From contig NZ_CP124681.1 of the NCBI RefSeq assembly GCF_029961765.1, positions 2,046,001 to 2,110,000 of the forward strand: DNA of 64,000 bases, read 5' to 3'. Source of the DNA: Nocardioides sp. QY071. GTDB lineage: Bacteria; Actinomycetota; Actinomycetes; Propionibacteriales; Nocardioidaceae. The notes beneath the pieces are model-generated. The model searched no databases, was not told the origin of the DNA, and saw only the letters and a program-made list of their open reading frames with translations. Position 1 is the stretch's first letter, and the number at the start of each line of letters is the position of its first letter. A program made the translations under genes and the position numbers. Shown here one piece after another: positions 17,556 to 25,887 of the stretch.

Positions 17556-18739
17556 GAGAGCTCCTTGGTCCAGGCCCACTGCACGACGGCGCGGGCCGGC
17601 GTCCAGCCGGTGAACCGCCCGCCCAGGGGGGTGACGTGCTCGACGCCGAGCCGGGTCAGCTCGCCGCCGTACGCGTGGAAGGCGTCGACGAGCAGCCGCT
17701 CGGTCTCCAGGGTCACACCGTGCGCGACCAGCCGGCCGCCGGGTGCGAGGGCGTCGCGACACAGGCCGAGCAGACCCGGGGCGGTCGCGCCGCCGCCGAC
17801 GAAGACCGCGTCGGGCGTGGGCAGTCCGGCGAGGGCGTCGGGGGCGCGGCCGTTGACGACCTCGAGGCGGGGTACGCCGAGCCGGCCGGCGTTGCGGCCG
17901 ATCCGGGCCGCGCGCTCCTCGTCGCCCTCGACCGCGGTCGCGGTGGTGAGCGGGTGCGCGCGCAGCCACTCGACGGCGACCGAGCCGGCGCCGGCGCCGA
18001 CGTCCCAGAGGTGGTCGCCGGGGCGCGGGGCGAGCCGGGCGAGGGCGGCGGCGCGGACGTCGCGCTTGGTGAGCTGGCCGTCGTGCTCGAAGGCGTCGTC
18101 GGGCAGCCCGGTGGCCCAGGTGGCCAGACCGGCGCCGGTGACCTCGAGGGCGAGGACGTGCAGCCGGGGGACCGGTCCGCCGGGGTACGTCGCGCGGCTC
18201 TCGTCCGGCCCGCCCAGGTCGCCGAGGACGTGGATCGTGGTGGCGCCGAAGCCGGCGTCCGCCAGCAGCGCGGCGATCGCGGCCGGCGTGGTCTCGTCGG
18301 AGGAGAGCACGAGCAGGCGTCGGCCGGGCGCGAGCTCGCGGCGCAGCGCGTCGACGTCGCGACCGACCAGAGTCACGACCGCGGACTCCTCGGCCGACCA
18401 GCCCATCCGTGCGCGCGCGAGCGACACCGACGACACCGCCGGTACGACGTCGACCGCGTCGGCGCCGAGCAGGCGGATGAGCGTCGTGCCGATGCCGGAG
18501 ACCAGCGGGTCGCCCGACGCCAGTGCCACGATGCTGCGGCCGTCGTGCTCCTTCAGCACGCCGGGCAGGGCGGACAGCGGGCGCGGCCACGGGCGGCGTA
18601 CCTGACCGGGGACGGCGGGCACCAGGCCGAGGTGGCGCTCGCCGCCGAGCAGCACCTCGGCGTTGCCGACCAGCGCCCGGGAGGTCGGCGGGAGATGGCC
18701 GTCGGCGCCGATGCCGACCACGGTGATCAGTCGACCCAT
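17552..18739 (-). CDS. cobL: Precorrin-6Y C5,15-methyltransferase (decarboxylating) CobL
   Basis: A 395-residue two-domain enzyme: an N-terminal CbiE-type corrin methyltransferase ([27 protein letters not shown]) and, from about residue 205, a CbiT-type Rossmann methyltransferase with [20 protein letters not shown], the SAM loop [13 protein letters not shown] and [16 protein letters not shown]. It methylates C5 and C15 and decarboxylates the ring C acetate. The ATG at 18739 overlaps the CobIJ end by 13 bases. It is a full-length fused form, as usual in the aerobic pathway. Confidence 0.95.
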   Translation of the reverse strand: MGRLITVVGIGADGHLPPTSRALVGNAEVLLGGERHLGLVPAVPGQVRRPWPRPLSALPGVLKEHDGRSIVALASGDPLVSGIGTTLIRLLGADAVDVVPAVSSVSLARARMGWSAEESAVVTLVGRDVDALRRELAPGRRLLVLSSDETTPAAIAALLADAGFGATTIHVLGDLGGPDESRATYPGGPVPRLHVLALEVTGAGLATWATGLPDDAFEHDGQLTKRDVRAAALARLAPRPGDHLWDVGAGAGSVAVEWLRAHPLTTATAVEGDEERAARIGRNAGRLGVPRLEVVNGRAPDALAGLPTPDAVFVGGGATAPGLLGLCRDALAPGGRLVAHGVTLETERLLVDAFHAYGGELTRLGVEHVTPLGGRFTGWTPARAVVQWAWTKELS

Positions 18740-20286
18740 CGGGGCGTCCAGACGATGCCGTTGGGCTCCACGCGGGTGGCGGAGGCGCCGATGATCAGCA
18801 GGCACTTCATGTCGATGCTGTCGGTGTCGAGCAGGCCGAGCGTGGTGACGGTGAGCGACTCCTCGGCCCGGCCGATGTCGCGGCCCACGACCACGACGGT
18901 GTCGGGCGAGCGGTGCTCCAGCAGGATCTTCTGCATCTCCACGACCTGGTCGCGACGTGAGCGCGAGGCCGGGTTGTAGACGCCGAGGACCAGGTCGGCC
19001 TCCGCGATCGCGCGCAGCCGTCGTTCGACGACCGCCCACGGCTTGAGCCGGTCCGAGAGGCTGAGGACCGCGAAGTCGGCGCCGATCGGCGCACCCGCGC
19101 GGGCAGCGACCGCCTGGACCGCACTGACGCCCGGCAGCACCCGGACGGGCACCGCGGCGTGCTCGGGGTGGGCCGGGTCGGCGGCGGCCTCGAAGACGGC
19201 CGCGGCCATGCCGAACACGCCCGCGTCGCCGCCCGAGACGACCGCGACCCGCTCGCCGCGCAGGGCCAGGTCGAGCGCGAACCGGGCCCGGTCGACCTCG
19301 ACCGTGTTGCCCGAGGCATGCCGCTGGAGGCCGGTGCGCTGCGGCACCCGGTCGACGTACGGCGCGTAGCCGACCACGTGCTCCACCTCGCCCAGCGCGG
19401 CGCTCGCCTCCGGGGTGAGCCAGCCGTCCGGGCCGGGACCCAGGCCGATCACGAGGAGTTCCGATGGTGTCCGGGCGCCTCGTGACGGTCGCTGCGCGAC
19501 CTCCTCGACGTCCGGAGCCGTGCGGAGGCGAGCGGAGGTCGAGGGCCGCGCCGAGTCGCCGGGGACCACGATGAGGGAGAAGTACGGCACCGAGTCGGCG
19601 TCGACGTCGGCGACCGGGAGCCAGCGCTCCTCGGGCTGGGAGGCGCGCTCGACGTACAGCGCACCCTCCAGCCGCCCGGCCTGGGCCAGTGCGGAGCGGA
19701 CGGCGGGGAAGGTCCGGCCGAGCTTCATGATCACCGCGCCGTCGGTGTCGGCGAGGCGGCGGGCGAGCTCGGGCTCGGGGAGCGTGCCGGGCAGCACGGT
19801 GAGCACGTCGGTCTGCCGCACCAGCGGGGCCGGGACGGTCGCGGTCGCGGCGGCGAAGGCGGGGATGCCGGGGACGACCTCGACCGGGAAGCGGTCACGG
19901 AACCGGTCGACGAGATACATCGACGAGCCGTAGAACAGCGGGTCGCCCTCGGCGAGGAGGACGACATCGCGGCCGGCGTCGAGGTGCGCGGCGAGCCGGG
20001 CCTCGCACTCGTCGTAGAAGGCCGCCAGTGCGCCGACGTACCCGCCCGGGTGGTCGGTGGCCCCGGTGGTGACCGGGTAGCGCAGCTCCTCCTCGATCGC
20101 CCCCGCCGGGATCACGTCGGCCGCGATCCGGCGGGCGTGCGACTCCTTGCGGACCCCGGCGTGGAAGGCGACGACGGGGGCTGCGCCGATCAGCCGCTCG
20201 GCCTTGCGGGTGATCAGCTCGGGGTCGCCGGGGCCGATGCCGACGACGGAGAAGCGTCCGCTCGCCTGGGGCGTCACGGTGGTCAC
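18727..20286 (-). CDS. cobIJ: Fused CobI-CobJ: precorrin-2 C20- and precorrin-3B C17-methyltransferase
   Basis: A 519-residue fusion of two corrin methyltransferases. Residues to about 245 are CobI (VVGIGPGDPELITRKAERLI, LLAEGDPLFYGSSMYL). After a linker around 250-275, the C-terminal half is CobJ (VIGLGPGPDGWLTPEASAAL, VSGGDAGVFGMAAAVFEA, VYNPASRSRRDQ). Mycobacterium tuberculosis has the same fusion. It makes precorrin-3A and, after CobG-type oxidation, precorrin-4 with ring contraction. The GTG at 20286 overlaps the cobH stop; a second GTG at 20277 is a possible alternative. Confidence 0.94.
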   Translation of the reverse strand: MTTVTPQASGRFSVVGIGPGDPELITRKAERLIGAAPVVAFHAGVRKESHARRIAADVIPAGAIEEELRYPVTTGATDHPGGYVGALAAFYDECEARLAAHLDAGRDVVLLAEGDPLFYGSSMYLVDRFRDRFPVEVVPGIPAFAAATATVPAPLVRQTDVLTVLPGTLPEPELARRLADTDGAVIMKLGRTFPAVRSALAQAGRLEGALYVERASQPEERWLPVADVDADSVPYFSLIVVPGDSARPSTSARLRTAPDVEEVAQRPSRGARTPSELLVIGLGPGPDGWLTPEASAALGEVEHVVGYAPYVDRVPQRTGLQRHASGNTVEVDRARFALDLALRGERVAVVSGGDAGVFGMAAAVFEAAADPAHPEHAAVPVRVLPGVSAVQAVAARAGAPIGADFAVLSLSDRLKPWAVVERRLRAIAEADLVLGVYNPASRSRRDQVVEMQKILLEHRSPDTVVVVGRDIGRAEESLTVTTLGLLDTDSIDMKCLLIIGASATRVEPNGIVWTPRWVD

Positions 20287-20948
20287 TCCGCCTCCTGGGC
20301 CAGTGCGTTGACCGCCGACGACGCCATCGCGGAGCCGCCGCGGCGGCCGCGGACGGTGACGAACGGGATGTCGATGCCGTGCTCGTCGGCGAACGACGCG
20401 AGCGCGTCCTTGGACTCGGCGGCGCCGATGAAGCCGACCGGGCAGCCGACGACCGCTGCGGGCCGCGGGCCGCCGGCGAGGACCATCTCGAGCAGGTGGA
20501 AGAGCGCGGTGGGGGCGTTGCCGATCGCGACGACCGCGCCGTCGAGGAGCGGCTCCCACAGGGAGACCGCGGCCGCCGTACGCGTCGTCGACCACGCCTT
20601 CGCGAGGTCCGGGACCCGCTCGTCGGTGAGGAAGCAGTGCACCGGGTTGTCGGCCGGGAGCCGTCCGGCGGTGATGCCCATGGCGACCATCCGGGCGTCG
20701 CACAGGATCGGCGCGCCCGCGTCCAGCGCCGCGCGGGCGGCCTGGACGAGGCGCGGGTGGATGACCAGGTCCTGGACGAGGTCGGTCTGCCCGCTGCCGT
20801 GGATCATCCGCACGGCGACCTTCTCGGCCTCGGCCGGGACCCGGGACAGGTCCGACTCGCGGCGGATGGTCGCGAAGGAGTCGACGTAGATCGCCGGTCC
20901 GTCAGCGATGTAGTCGTACCGGCGCGGGGGAGCGGTGAGCTCGGTCAT
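20283..20948 (-). CDS. cobH: Precorrin-8X methylmutase CobH
   Basis: A 221-residue enzyme that moves a methyl group from C11 to C12 to give hydrogenobyrinic acid. It carries the catalytic-His segment VRMIHGSGQTDL, LCDARMVAMGIT, VAIGNAPTALFHLLEM and VVGCPVGFIGAAESKDAL, all family hallmarks. The ATG at 20948 overlaps the cobG stop (ATGA). The very long minus-strand frame continuing upstream to 23168 is only the shadow of cobG and nif3, so it is not part of the gene. Confidence 0.95.
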   Translation of the reverse strand: MTELTAPPRRYDYIADGPAIYVDSFATIRRESDLSRVPAEAEKVAVRMIHGSGQTDLVQDLVIHPRLVQAARAALDAGAPILCDARMVAMGITAGRLPADNPVHCFLTDERVPDLAKAWSTTRTAAAVSLWEPLLDGAVVAIGNAPTALFHLLEMVLAGGPRPAAVVGCPVGFIGAAESKDALASFADEHGIDIPFVTVRGRRGGSAMASSAVNALAQEAE

Positions 20949-21802
20949 CGGTTCTCCTCGGGGATGAGCACGCCGTGCCACGGCGTCACGATCACGGTCG
21001 GTGCGGTCCAGGCCGCGATGGTGGTCGGGACCAGCCCGTCGTCGGGTACGGCGAGGTGCCGGCCGCCGGCGACCGGGCCGAGGGGGAGCGGCCCGGTCGC
21101 GACGGCGGCGCCCGGCGCGGGCGGAGCCGCGGGGGCGAGGGGAAGGTCGAGCTCGGGGACGTGCCAGGGTGCGTCGGGCCCGGTGCCGCGGGCGGCCAGG
21201 AACGCCCTCGCGAGCGCGGCGAGCGCGGTGGGGGCATCGGTCAGCGCGACCACCTCGCCCCACTGCTCGCCCACCCGGAGCTGCGCCGTGCGGTCGTCGA
21301 GCGCCACCAGGCCCAGGTCGAGGTGCTTGTCGGCGAGGTCGCCGCGGCCGTCGTCGAGGGTGAACAGGAACCGGCCGGGCAGCCCGGCCAGGTCGGCGTC
21401 GGCGAGCAGCAGCGCGTCGAGCGCGGCGAGCACCGGCCGCAGGTCGGCCCGCCCGCCGGCCAGGCCGGTCTGCGGCGAGACCAGCACGTTGCGGACCCGG
21501 TCGTGCGTGCGCGAGGGCAGCAGTCCGGTGGCCTCCAGCGCGGCCAGGGCCTCGTCCGCCAGCACCCCGGCGGGGGTCAGGGGCATGGCGCGGACCTGCA
21601 GGTTGGCCCGGCCGGTGACGCGGACCCGCCCGTCGCCGTACTGCTCGGCGACCTCGGCCAGCGCCCGCAGCGCGGCGAGCGGCACCCGCCCGCCGGGGAC
21701 CCGGATCCGCACCAGGCCGCCGTCGTCGGCAGGCCAGGGGTGCACGACGCCCGGACACCGGTCGGGTCGGCTCCGCGCGATCCCAGCTCGAGGCTGCGCC
21801 AT
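20945..21802 (-). CDS. cobG: CobG-like precorrin-3B synthase, short form lacking Fe-S cysteines
   Basis: A 285-residue protein of the sulfite/nitrite reductase fold: a ferredoxin-like half-domain (VRIRVPGGRVPLAALRALAE, VRVTGRANLQVR), then the RNVLVSPQTG and LPGRFLFTLDDGRGDL region, then a second half-domain ending HGVLIPEENR. CobG normally uses a 4Fe-4S/siroheme-type site to hydroxylate precorrin-3A. Here the only cysteine is Cys16 (RCPGVVHP), so the four cluster cysteines of the longer enzymes are missing. It is the first gene after the second cobalamin riboswitch and overlaps cobH by 4 bases. Its activity is therefore uncertain. Confidence 0.8.
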   Translation of the reverse strand: MAQPRAGIARSRPDRCPGVVHPWPADDGGLVRIRVPGGRVPLAALRALAEVAEQYGDGRVRVTGRANLQVRAMPLTPAGVLADEALAALEATGLLPSRTHDRVRNVLVSPQTGLAGGRADLRPVLAALDALLLADADLAGLPGRFLFTLDDGRGDLADKHLDLGLVALDDRTAQLRVGEQWGEVVALTDAPTALAALARAFLAARGTGPDAPWHVPELDLPLAPAAPPAPGAAVATGPLPLGPVAGGRHLAVPDDGLVPTTIAAWTAPTVIVTPWHGVLIPEENR

Positions 21803-21869
21803 GGGTGGTCCTTCGAGGCCGGGGCTCCTCGCGATCGCCCCTCATCGACCTCGCGACGGGTGGCCGCAA

Positions 21870-22020
21870 GGGCCAGCAGGTCTTCGGACTCGGGATCGCC
21901 CGGTTCGGAGCGTCTTCCCAGACCCCGGAGGGTCCAGTGACATCAATGCTCCGGCCGTCACCCATACCGCTGCGCGTCAGTCCCGGACTCTCACCGGGTT
22001 CCCTTCGCTGGCACCGGCAC
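21870..22020 (-). ncRNA. Cobalamin riboswitch upstream of the cobG-cobC operon
   Basis: The minus strand contains GGGAACCCGGTGAGAGTCCG, then GGGACTGACGCGCAGCGG, the B12-box core, and ends GAGTCCGAAGACCTGCTGGC. The GCCAGC near its start can pair with GCTGGC at its end. It lies about 65 bases before cobG. A possible -10 (TATGGT, complement of 22019-22024) lies at its 5' edge. It should repress the whole ten-gene operon when adenosylcobalamin is plentiful. Limits are approximate. Confidence 0.92.
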
Positions 22021-22052
22021 CATAGCAAGAACCGGTCGGTAGCCTGACCGCC

Positions 22053-23174
22053 ATGCCCTCCCTCAAGGACGTCGTCGACCTGGTCCACGGCTGGTACCCG
22101 CCCGCGACCGCCGACAGCTGGGACGCCGTCGGGCTCGTCTACGGCGACCCCGAGCAGCCCGTGAAGAAGGTGCTGCTGGCCGTCGACCCCACCCCGGAGG
22201 TCGCGGCGGAGGCCGCGGAGTGGAAGGCGGACCTGCTGCTCGTGCACCACCCGCTCTTCCTCAAGGGCGTCCACGGCGTCGCGGCGACCACGCCCAAGGG
22301 CCGGACCCTGCACACGCTGGCGAAGGCCGACTGCGCGCTGCTCACCGCCCACACCAATGCCGACCAGGCCGTCGGCGGCGTGTCCGAGGCGCTCGCCGTC
22401 GCGCTCGGCCTCAAGGACCTCAGCCCGATCGTCCCGGCGCCGAGCGAGCCGCTCGACAAGCTCACCGTCTTCGTCCCCGCCGACGCCGCCGCCCCCGTCC
22501 GGGCCGCGGTCGCCGAGGCCGGGGCCGGCCGGATCGGCGACTACGACTTCGCCTCCTTCACCAGCGCGCCCGGCGAGGGCCGGTTCCGCCCGCTCGACGG
22601 TGCGAACCCCATGATCGGCACCGTCGGCGAGCTGGAGACCGTCGAGGAGGTCCGGATCGAGGTGGTCCTGCCACGGGACCGGCGCGCCGACGTCGTCCGC
22701 GCGATGCTGGGCGCACACCCCTACGAGGAGCCGGCGTACGACGTCGTCGAGGTCGCCGACCCGCAGCTGGTCGACGTCGGGACAGGCCGGATCGGCAGCG
22801 TCGAGCCGACCACCCTGGCCGGCTTCGCCGAGGCGGTCGCGGCCGCACTGCCGCCCACCGAGCACGGCGTCCGGGTGGCCGGTGACCCCGAGCGCCCGGT
22901 ACGGCGGGTCGCCGTGTGCGGGGGCGCCGGCGACTTCCTGCTCGACCGGCTCGCGACGTCCGACGCCGACGTCTACGTGACCAGCGACCTGCGCCACCAC
23001 CCGGCCGCGGAGTTCCTCGAGAAGGGCGGTCCGGCGCTGGTCGACGTGGCCCACTGGGCGGCCGAGTGGACCTGGCTCCCGGTCGTCGACCAGCTGCTCC
23101 ACGAAGCGCTGGGCGACGCGGTCGAGACCCGGGTGAGTGCGATCTGCACCGATCCTTGGACAATGCACCTGTGA
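22053..23174 (+). CDS. Nif3-like dinuclear metal-centre protein
   Basis: A 373-residue NIF3/DUF34 protein. It starts LKDVVDLVHGWYPPATADSW and has the metal-site segments LLLVHHPLFLKGV and LLTAHTNADQAVGGV in the N-terminal half and DVYVTSDLRHHPAAEF with VDVAHWAAEW in the C-terminal half. An inserted PII/CutA-like domain lies between (about 150-250, VEVVLPRDRRADVVRAML then GAHPYEEPAYDV), as in YqfO-type members. The function of the family is not settled. TAGCCT lies 7 bases before the ATG without a ribosome site, so the mRNA is probably leaderless. The stop overlaps the next gene (GTGA). Confidence 0.9.
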   Translation: MPSLKDVVDLVHGWYPPATADSWDAVGLVYGDPEQPVKKVLLAVDPTPEVAAEAAEWKADLLLVHHPLFLKGVHGVAATTPKGRTLHTLAKADCALLTAHTNADQAVGGVSEALAVALGLKDLSPIVPAPSEPLDKLTVFVPADAAAPVRAAVAEAGAGRIGDYDFASFTSAPGEGRFRPLDGANPMIGTVGELETVEEVRIEVVLPRDRRADVVRAMLGAHPYEEPAYDVVEVADPQLVDVGTGRIGSVEPTTLAGFAEAVAAALPPTEHGVRVAGDPERPVRRVAVCGGAGDFLLDRLATSDADVYVTSDLRHHPAAEFLEKGGPALVDVAHWAAEWTWLPVVDQLLHEALGDAVETRVSAICTDPWTMHL

Positions 23175-23914
23175 ACGCCGATCCCGCCGCCCAGCTCCGC
23201 CTGCTCGACCTGCAGGCTCTCGACTCCCAGGTCGACCAGCTGCGCCACCAGCGCAACAACCCGGCCGAGGCCGCGGAGATCAAGGACCTGCTCGGCAAGA
23301 GGGTCGACGTCGACGGCCGGCTGCGCGACCAGCGCATCGTCGTCGACGACCTCGCCGTCGCCCAGGCCAAGGCCGATGCCGACGTCGAGCAGGTCAAGGC
23401 CCGGCGCACCCGCGACCGTGAGCGGATGGACTCCGGCGCCATCGCCGACGCCAAGGCGCTGGAGCGGATGCAGCACGAGCTCGAGTCGCTGGAGCGCCGG
23501 ATCTCGACGCTCGAGGACGAGGAGCTCGAGGTGATGGAGCAGCTCGAGGAGGCGCAGTCCGCGCTCGCCGAGCTCACCTCCGCCATCGAGGACCTCGACG
23601 GCAGGCTGGGCACCCTGACCACCGCACGCGACGAGAAGGTCGCGGCCCTCGACGCCGAGATCGCGTCGGTGTCGGGCGGGCGCGACGCGATCGTCGCCGA
23701 GATCCCCGAGGACCTGCTCGCCCTCTACGAGAAGCTCCGCGCCAACAAGGGCGGCGTCGGCGTCGGGGCGCTGCGCGCCCGCCAGTGCGGCGGCTGCCAG
23801 CTGACCCTCGACGCCGGCGAGATCGCCGAGATCCGCGCGACGCCCGCCGAGACCGTGCTGCGCCACGAGGAGTGCCAGCGGATCCTGGTCCGCACGTCCG
23901 AGAGCGGCCTGTGA
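23171..23914 (+). CDS. Coiled-coil zinc-ribbon protein
   Basis: A 247-residue protein with a long coiled coil (about residues 5-175, rich in Leu/Glu/Arg heptads such as ALERMQHELESLERRISTLE) and a C-terminal zinc ribbon RQCGGCQLTLDAGEIAEI followed by RHEECQRILVRT. Relatives usually have CxxC in both knuckles; here the second is HxxC, so zinc would be bound by three Cys and one His. It is translationally coupled to nif3 and to the RNase H gene, an arrangement also seen in mycobacteria. Its function is unknown. Confidence 0.85.
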   Translation: MNADPAAQLRLLDLQALDSQVDQLRHQRNNPAEAAEIKDLLGKRVDVDGRLRDQRIVVDDLAVAQAKADADVEQVKARRTRDRERMDSGAIADAKALERMQHELESLERRISTLEDEELEVMEQLEEAQSALAELTSAIEDLDGRLGTLTTARDEKVAALDAEIASVSGGRDAIVAEIPEDLLALYEKLRANKGGVGVGALRARQCGGCQLTLDAGEIAEIRATPAETVLRHEECQRILVRTSESGL

Positions 23915-25080
23915 CCGCTCGGCCCGGCGAGCGGGTCGTCGTCGAGGCGGACGGCGGGTCCCGCGGCAACCCCGGGCCGGCGGCGTACGGCGCGGTGCTG
24001 CGTGACGCCGCGACCGGTGCCGTCCTGGCGGAGGACGCCCGCACGATCGGGGTGGCGACCAACAACGTCGCGGAGTACTCCGGCCTGGTCGCCGGCCTGG
24101 CGCTCGCCGTGGAGCACGCGCCGGGGGCGGTCGTCGAGGTGCGGATGGACTCCAAGCTCGTCGTCGAGCAGATGTCGGGGCGCTGGAAGATCAAGCACCC
24201 CGACATGGCCGTGCTGGCGGCCGAGGCACGGGAGCTCGCGCCCGCCGGTACGACGTACACCTGGGTCCCGCGCGCCCGCAACGCCCACGCCGACCGGCTC
24301 GCCAACGAGGCCCTCGACGGGAAGCGGTCGGGCGTCAGCGTCCCCGGCGACCAGGTCGAGGACGAGCCCGAGTCGGCGATCGAGGAGGCCGAGTCACCGT
24401 CCTTCGGTCCCGGCCAGCCGACCACGATCGTGCTCGTGCGCCACGGCGTCACCCCGCACACCACCGGTCGCCGCTTCTCCGGCGGTCTGGGCGGCGACAA
24501 CCCGCCGCTCTCCGAGGAGGGCCGCGCCCAGGCCGCCGAGGTCGCCGCGTGGCTGACCGAGCTGAAGGACAGCGTCGACGTCGTGGTCGCCTCGCCGGTA
24601 CGGCGTACCCGCGAGACGGCCGACATCGTCGCCTCTGCGCTGGGGTTGGCGGTGGAGGAGGAGCCGGCCTTCGCCGAGATGGAGTTCGGCGAGTGGGACG
24701 GACTGAGCTTCACCGAGGTCGCCGAACGCGACCGCGAGCGGCTGGACGCGTGGTTCGCCGACATGGCGGCCGCGCCGCCGGGCGGCGAGTCGTTCGTCAC
24801 CGTGCAGGAGCGGGTGCTGGCCGGGCTGGCCCGGCTGCTCGAGACCCACGCCGGGCGGACCGTCGTCCTGGTCAGCCACGTCACACCGATCAAGACCCTC
24901 GTCGCGCACGCCCTCGACGCGCCGCTGGAGACGCTGTTCCGGATGGAGCTGGCACCCGCCGCGGTGTCGGTGCTGGCGTTCTACCCCGACCCGCGCACGG
25001 GCGAGCAGAAGGGCTCGATGCGGTTCTTCAACGCGCTCGCGCCGGGTCGCCGCACGTTGCGCGACACCGGTCGCTGGTGA
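23911..25080 (+). CDS. Bifunctional ribonuclease HI / CobC-type acid phosphatase
   Basis: A 389-residue fusion matching mycobacterial Rv2228c in layout. The N-terminal RNase HI domain has the metal-binding acidic residues in EADGGSRGNPGPAAYG, NNVAEYSGL, RMDSKLVVEQ and NAHADRLANEA. After an acidic linker (about 145-165), a histidine phosphatase domain has LVRHGVTPHTTG, SPVRRTRETAD, EMEFGEWDG and LVSHVTPIK. The phosphatase resembles alpha-ribazole-phosphate phosphatase, which fits the cob surroundings. GTG at 23911 overlaps the zinc-ribbon stop. The gene ends 3 bases from the convergent yaaA. Confidence 0.92.
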   Translation: MTARPGERVVVEADGGSRGNPGPAAYGAVLRDAATGAVLAEDARTIGVATNNVAEYSGLVAGLALAVEHAPGAVVEVRMDSKLVVEQMSGRWKIKHPDMAVLAAEARELAPAGTTYTWVPRARNAHADRLANEALDGKRSGVSVPGDQVEDEPESAIEEAESPSFGPGQPTTIVLVRHGVTPHTTGRRFSGGLGGDNPPLSEEGRAQAAEVAAWLTELKDSVDVVVASPVRRTRETADIVASALGLAVEEEPAFAEMEFGEWDGLSFTEVAERDRERLDAWFADMAAAPPGGESFVTVQERVLAGLARLLETHAGRTVVLVSHVTPIKTLVAHALDAPLETLFRMELAPAAVSVLAFYPDPRTGEQKGSMRFFNALAPGRRTLRDTGRW

Positions 25081-25083
25081 GCC

Positions 25084-25863
25084 TCAGAGCTCGCTGACGA
25101 CCACGTCGAGCTGGGTGCCGGACTTGCCGGGGGCGCCCACCTCGACCGTCCAGCCCAGGTCCCGCAGCGCGTCGGCGAACCCGGCCGGTGTGCGCGGGTC
25201 GGCGCCGTCCTCGAGCAGCGCGCGCACGATCCGGCCCTTGGTGGCCTTGTTGAAGTGGCTGACCACCTTGCGGGCGCCGTTGTGCTCGTGGAGCACCCGC
25301 ACGGTCGCCACGCGCCTGGCGAGGTCGGGGCCGGGCCGCCAGAAGCCGGCGTACATCCCCGAGCGCAGGTCGACCAGCAGCCCGCGCCCCAGCGCCTCGG
25401 TCATCACGGCCGGCAGGGCCTCGCGCCACACCGCGGCCACCGGGCCGAGGCCGGGCAGGGAGGCGTCACCGGAGAGGCGGTACGACGGGATCCGGTCGCC
25501 GAGGCGCACCACGCCGAACAGGCTGGACGCGACGGCGAGCCGCGAGGTCGCCCGCCGCTTCGCGCCGGCGGAGAGGGTCGCGACGTCGAGGGCGTCGTAC
25601 AGGACACCGGTGTAGATCCGGTCCGCCCGGGCCGTCGGCGCGTCCGGCAGGCCGGCGTTGCGCTCGACGAGGTCGGCCTGGCCGGCCGACAGGCCGAGCA
25701 CCTCGGCCGCCTTGACCGGGTCCTCACGGCACAGCGTGACCAGTGCGTCGAGCACCTCGCGGCGCGCGTCGGTCAGTGCAGGGGAGGACAACGAGGCGAG
25801 GTCGAGCGGCCGGCCCCGCCGGGGGACGGCCTTGCCCTCGCTCGGCGGCAGCAGGATCAGCAC
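25084..25863 (-). CDS. yaaA: YaaA/DUF328-family peroxide stress protein
   Basis: A 259-residue protein starting VLILLPPSEGKA, with YTGVLYDALDV, LAVASSLFGVVRLGDRIPSY, LVDLRSGMYAGFW and SHFNKATKGRIVRAL, the DUF328 hallmarks. In E. coli, YaaA limits iron-driven damage under peroxide stress. The GTG at 25863 has no ribosome site; TATCGT ends 7 bases before it, so the mRNA is probably leaderless. It is divergent from the RNB nuclease with a 24-base gap and convergent with the RNase H fusion. Confidence 0.88.
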   Translation of the reverse strand: MLILLPPSEGKAVPRRGRPLDLASLSSPALTDARREVLDALVTLCREDPVKAAEVLGLSAGQADLVERNAGLPDAPTARADRIYTGVLYDALDVATLSAGAKRRATSRLAVASSLFGVVRLGDRIPSYRLSGDASLPGLGPVAAVWREALPAVMTEALGRGLLVDLRSGMYAGFWRPGPDLARRVATVRVLHEHNGARKVVSHFNKATKGRIVRALLEDGADPRTPAGFADALRDLGWTVEVGAPGKSGTQLDVVVSEL

Positions 25864-25887
25864 GGGGCCAACGATAAAGTCACCGAC
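25864..25887. promoter_or_regulatory. 24-base bidirectional leaderless promoter between yaaA and RNB nuclease
   Basis: The core ACGATAAAGT (25871-25880) contains TAAAGT read rightward (25875-25880, 7 bases before the ATG at 25888) and TATCGT read leftward (complement of 25871-25876, 7 bases before the GTG at 25863). The two -10 hexamers overlap by two bases (TA). Neither start has a ribosome site within this gap, so both mRNAs should begin at or near their start codons. The -35 regions would lie inside the opposite coding sequences. Confidence 0.65.

Noticed and set aside
20949..23168. Upstream extension of the cobH frame to a 961-codon protein
   Set aside because: Runs antisense to the Nif3-like gene and in another frame through cobG; the true cobH start overlaps the cobG stop.
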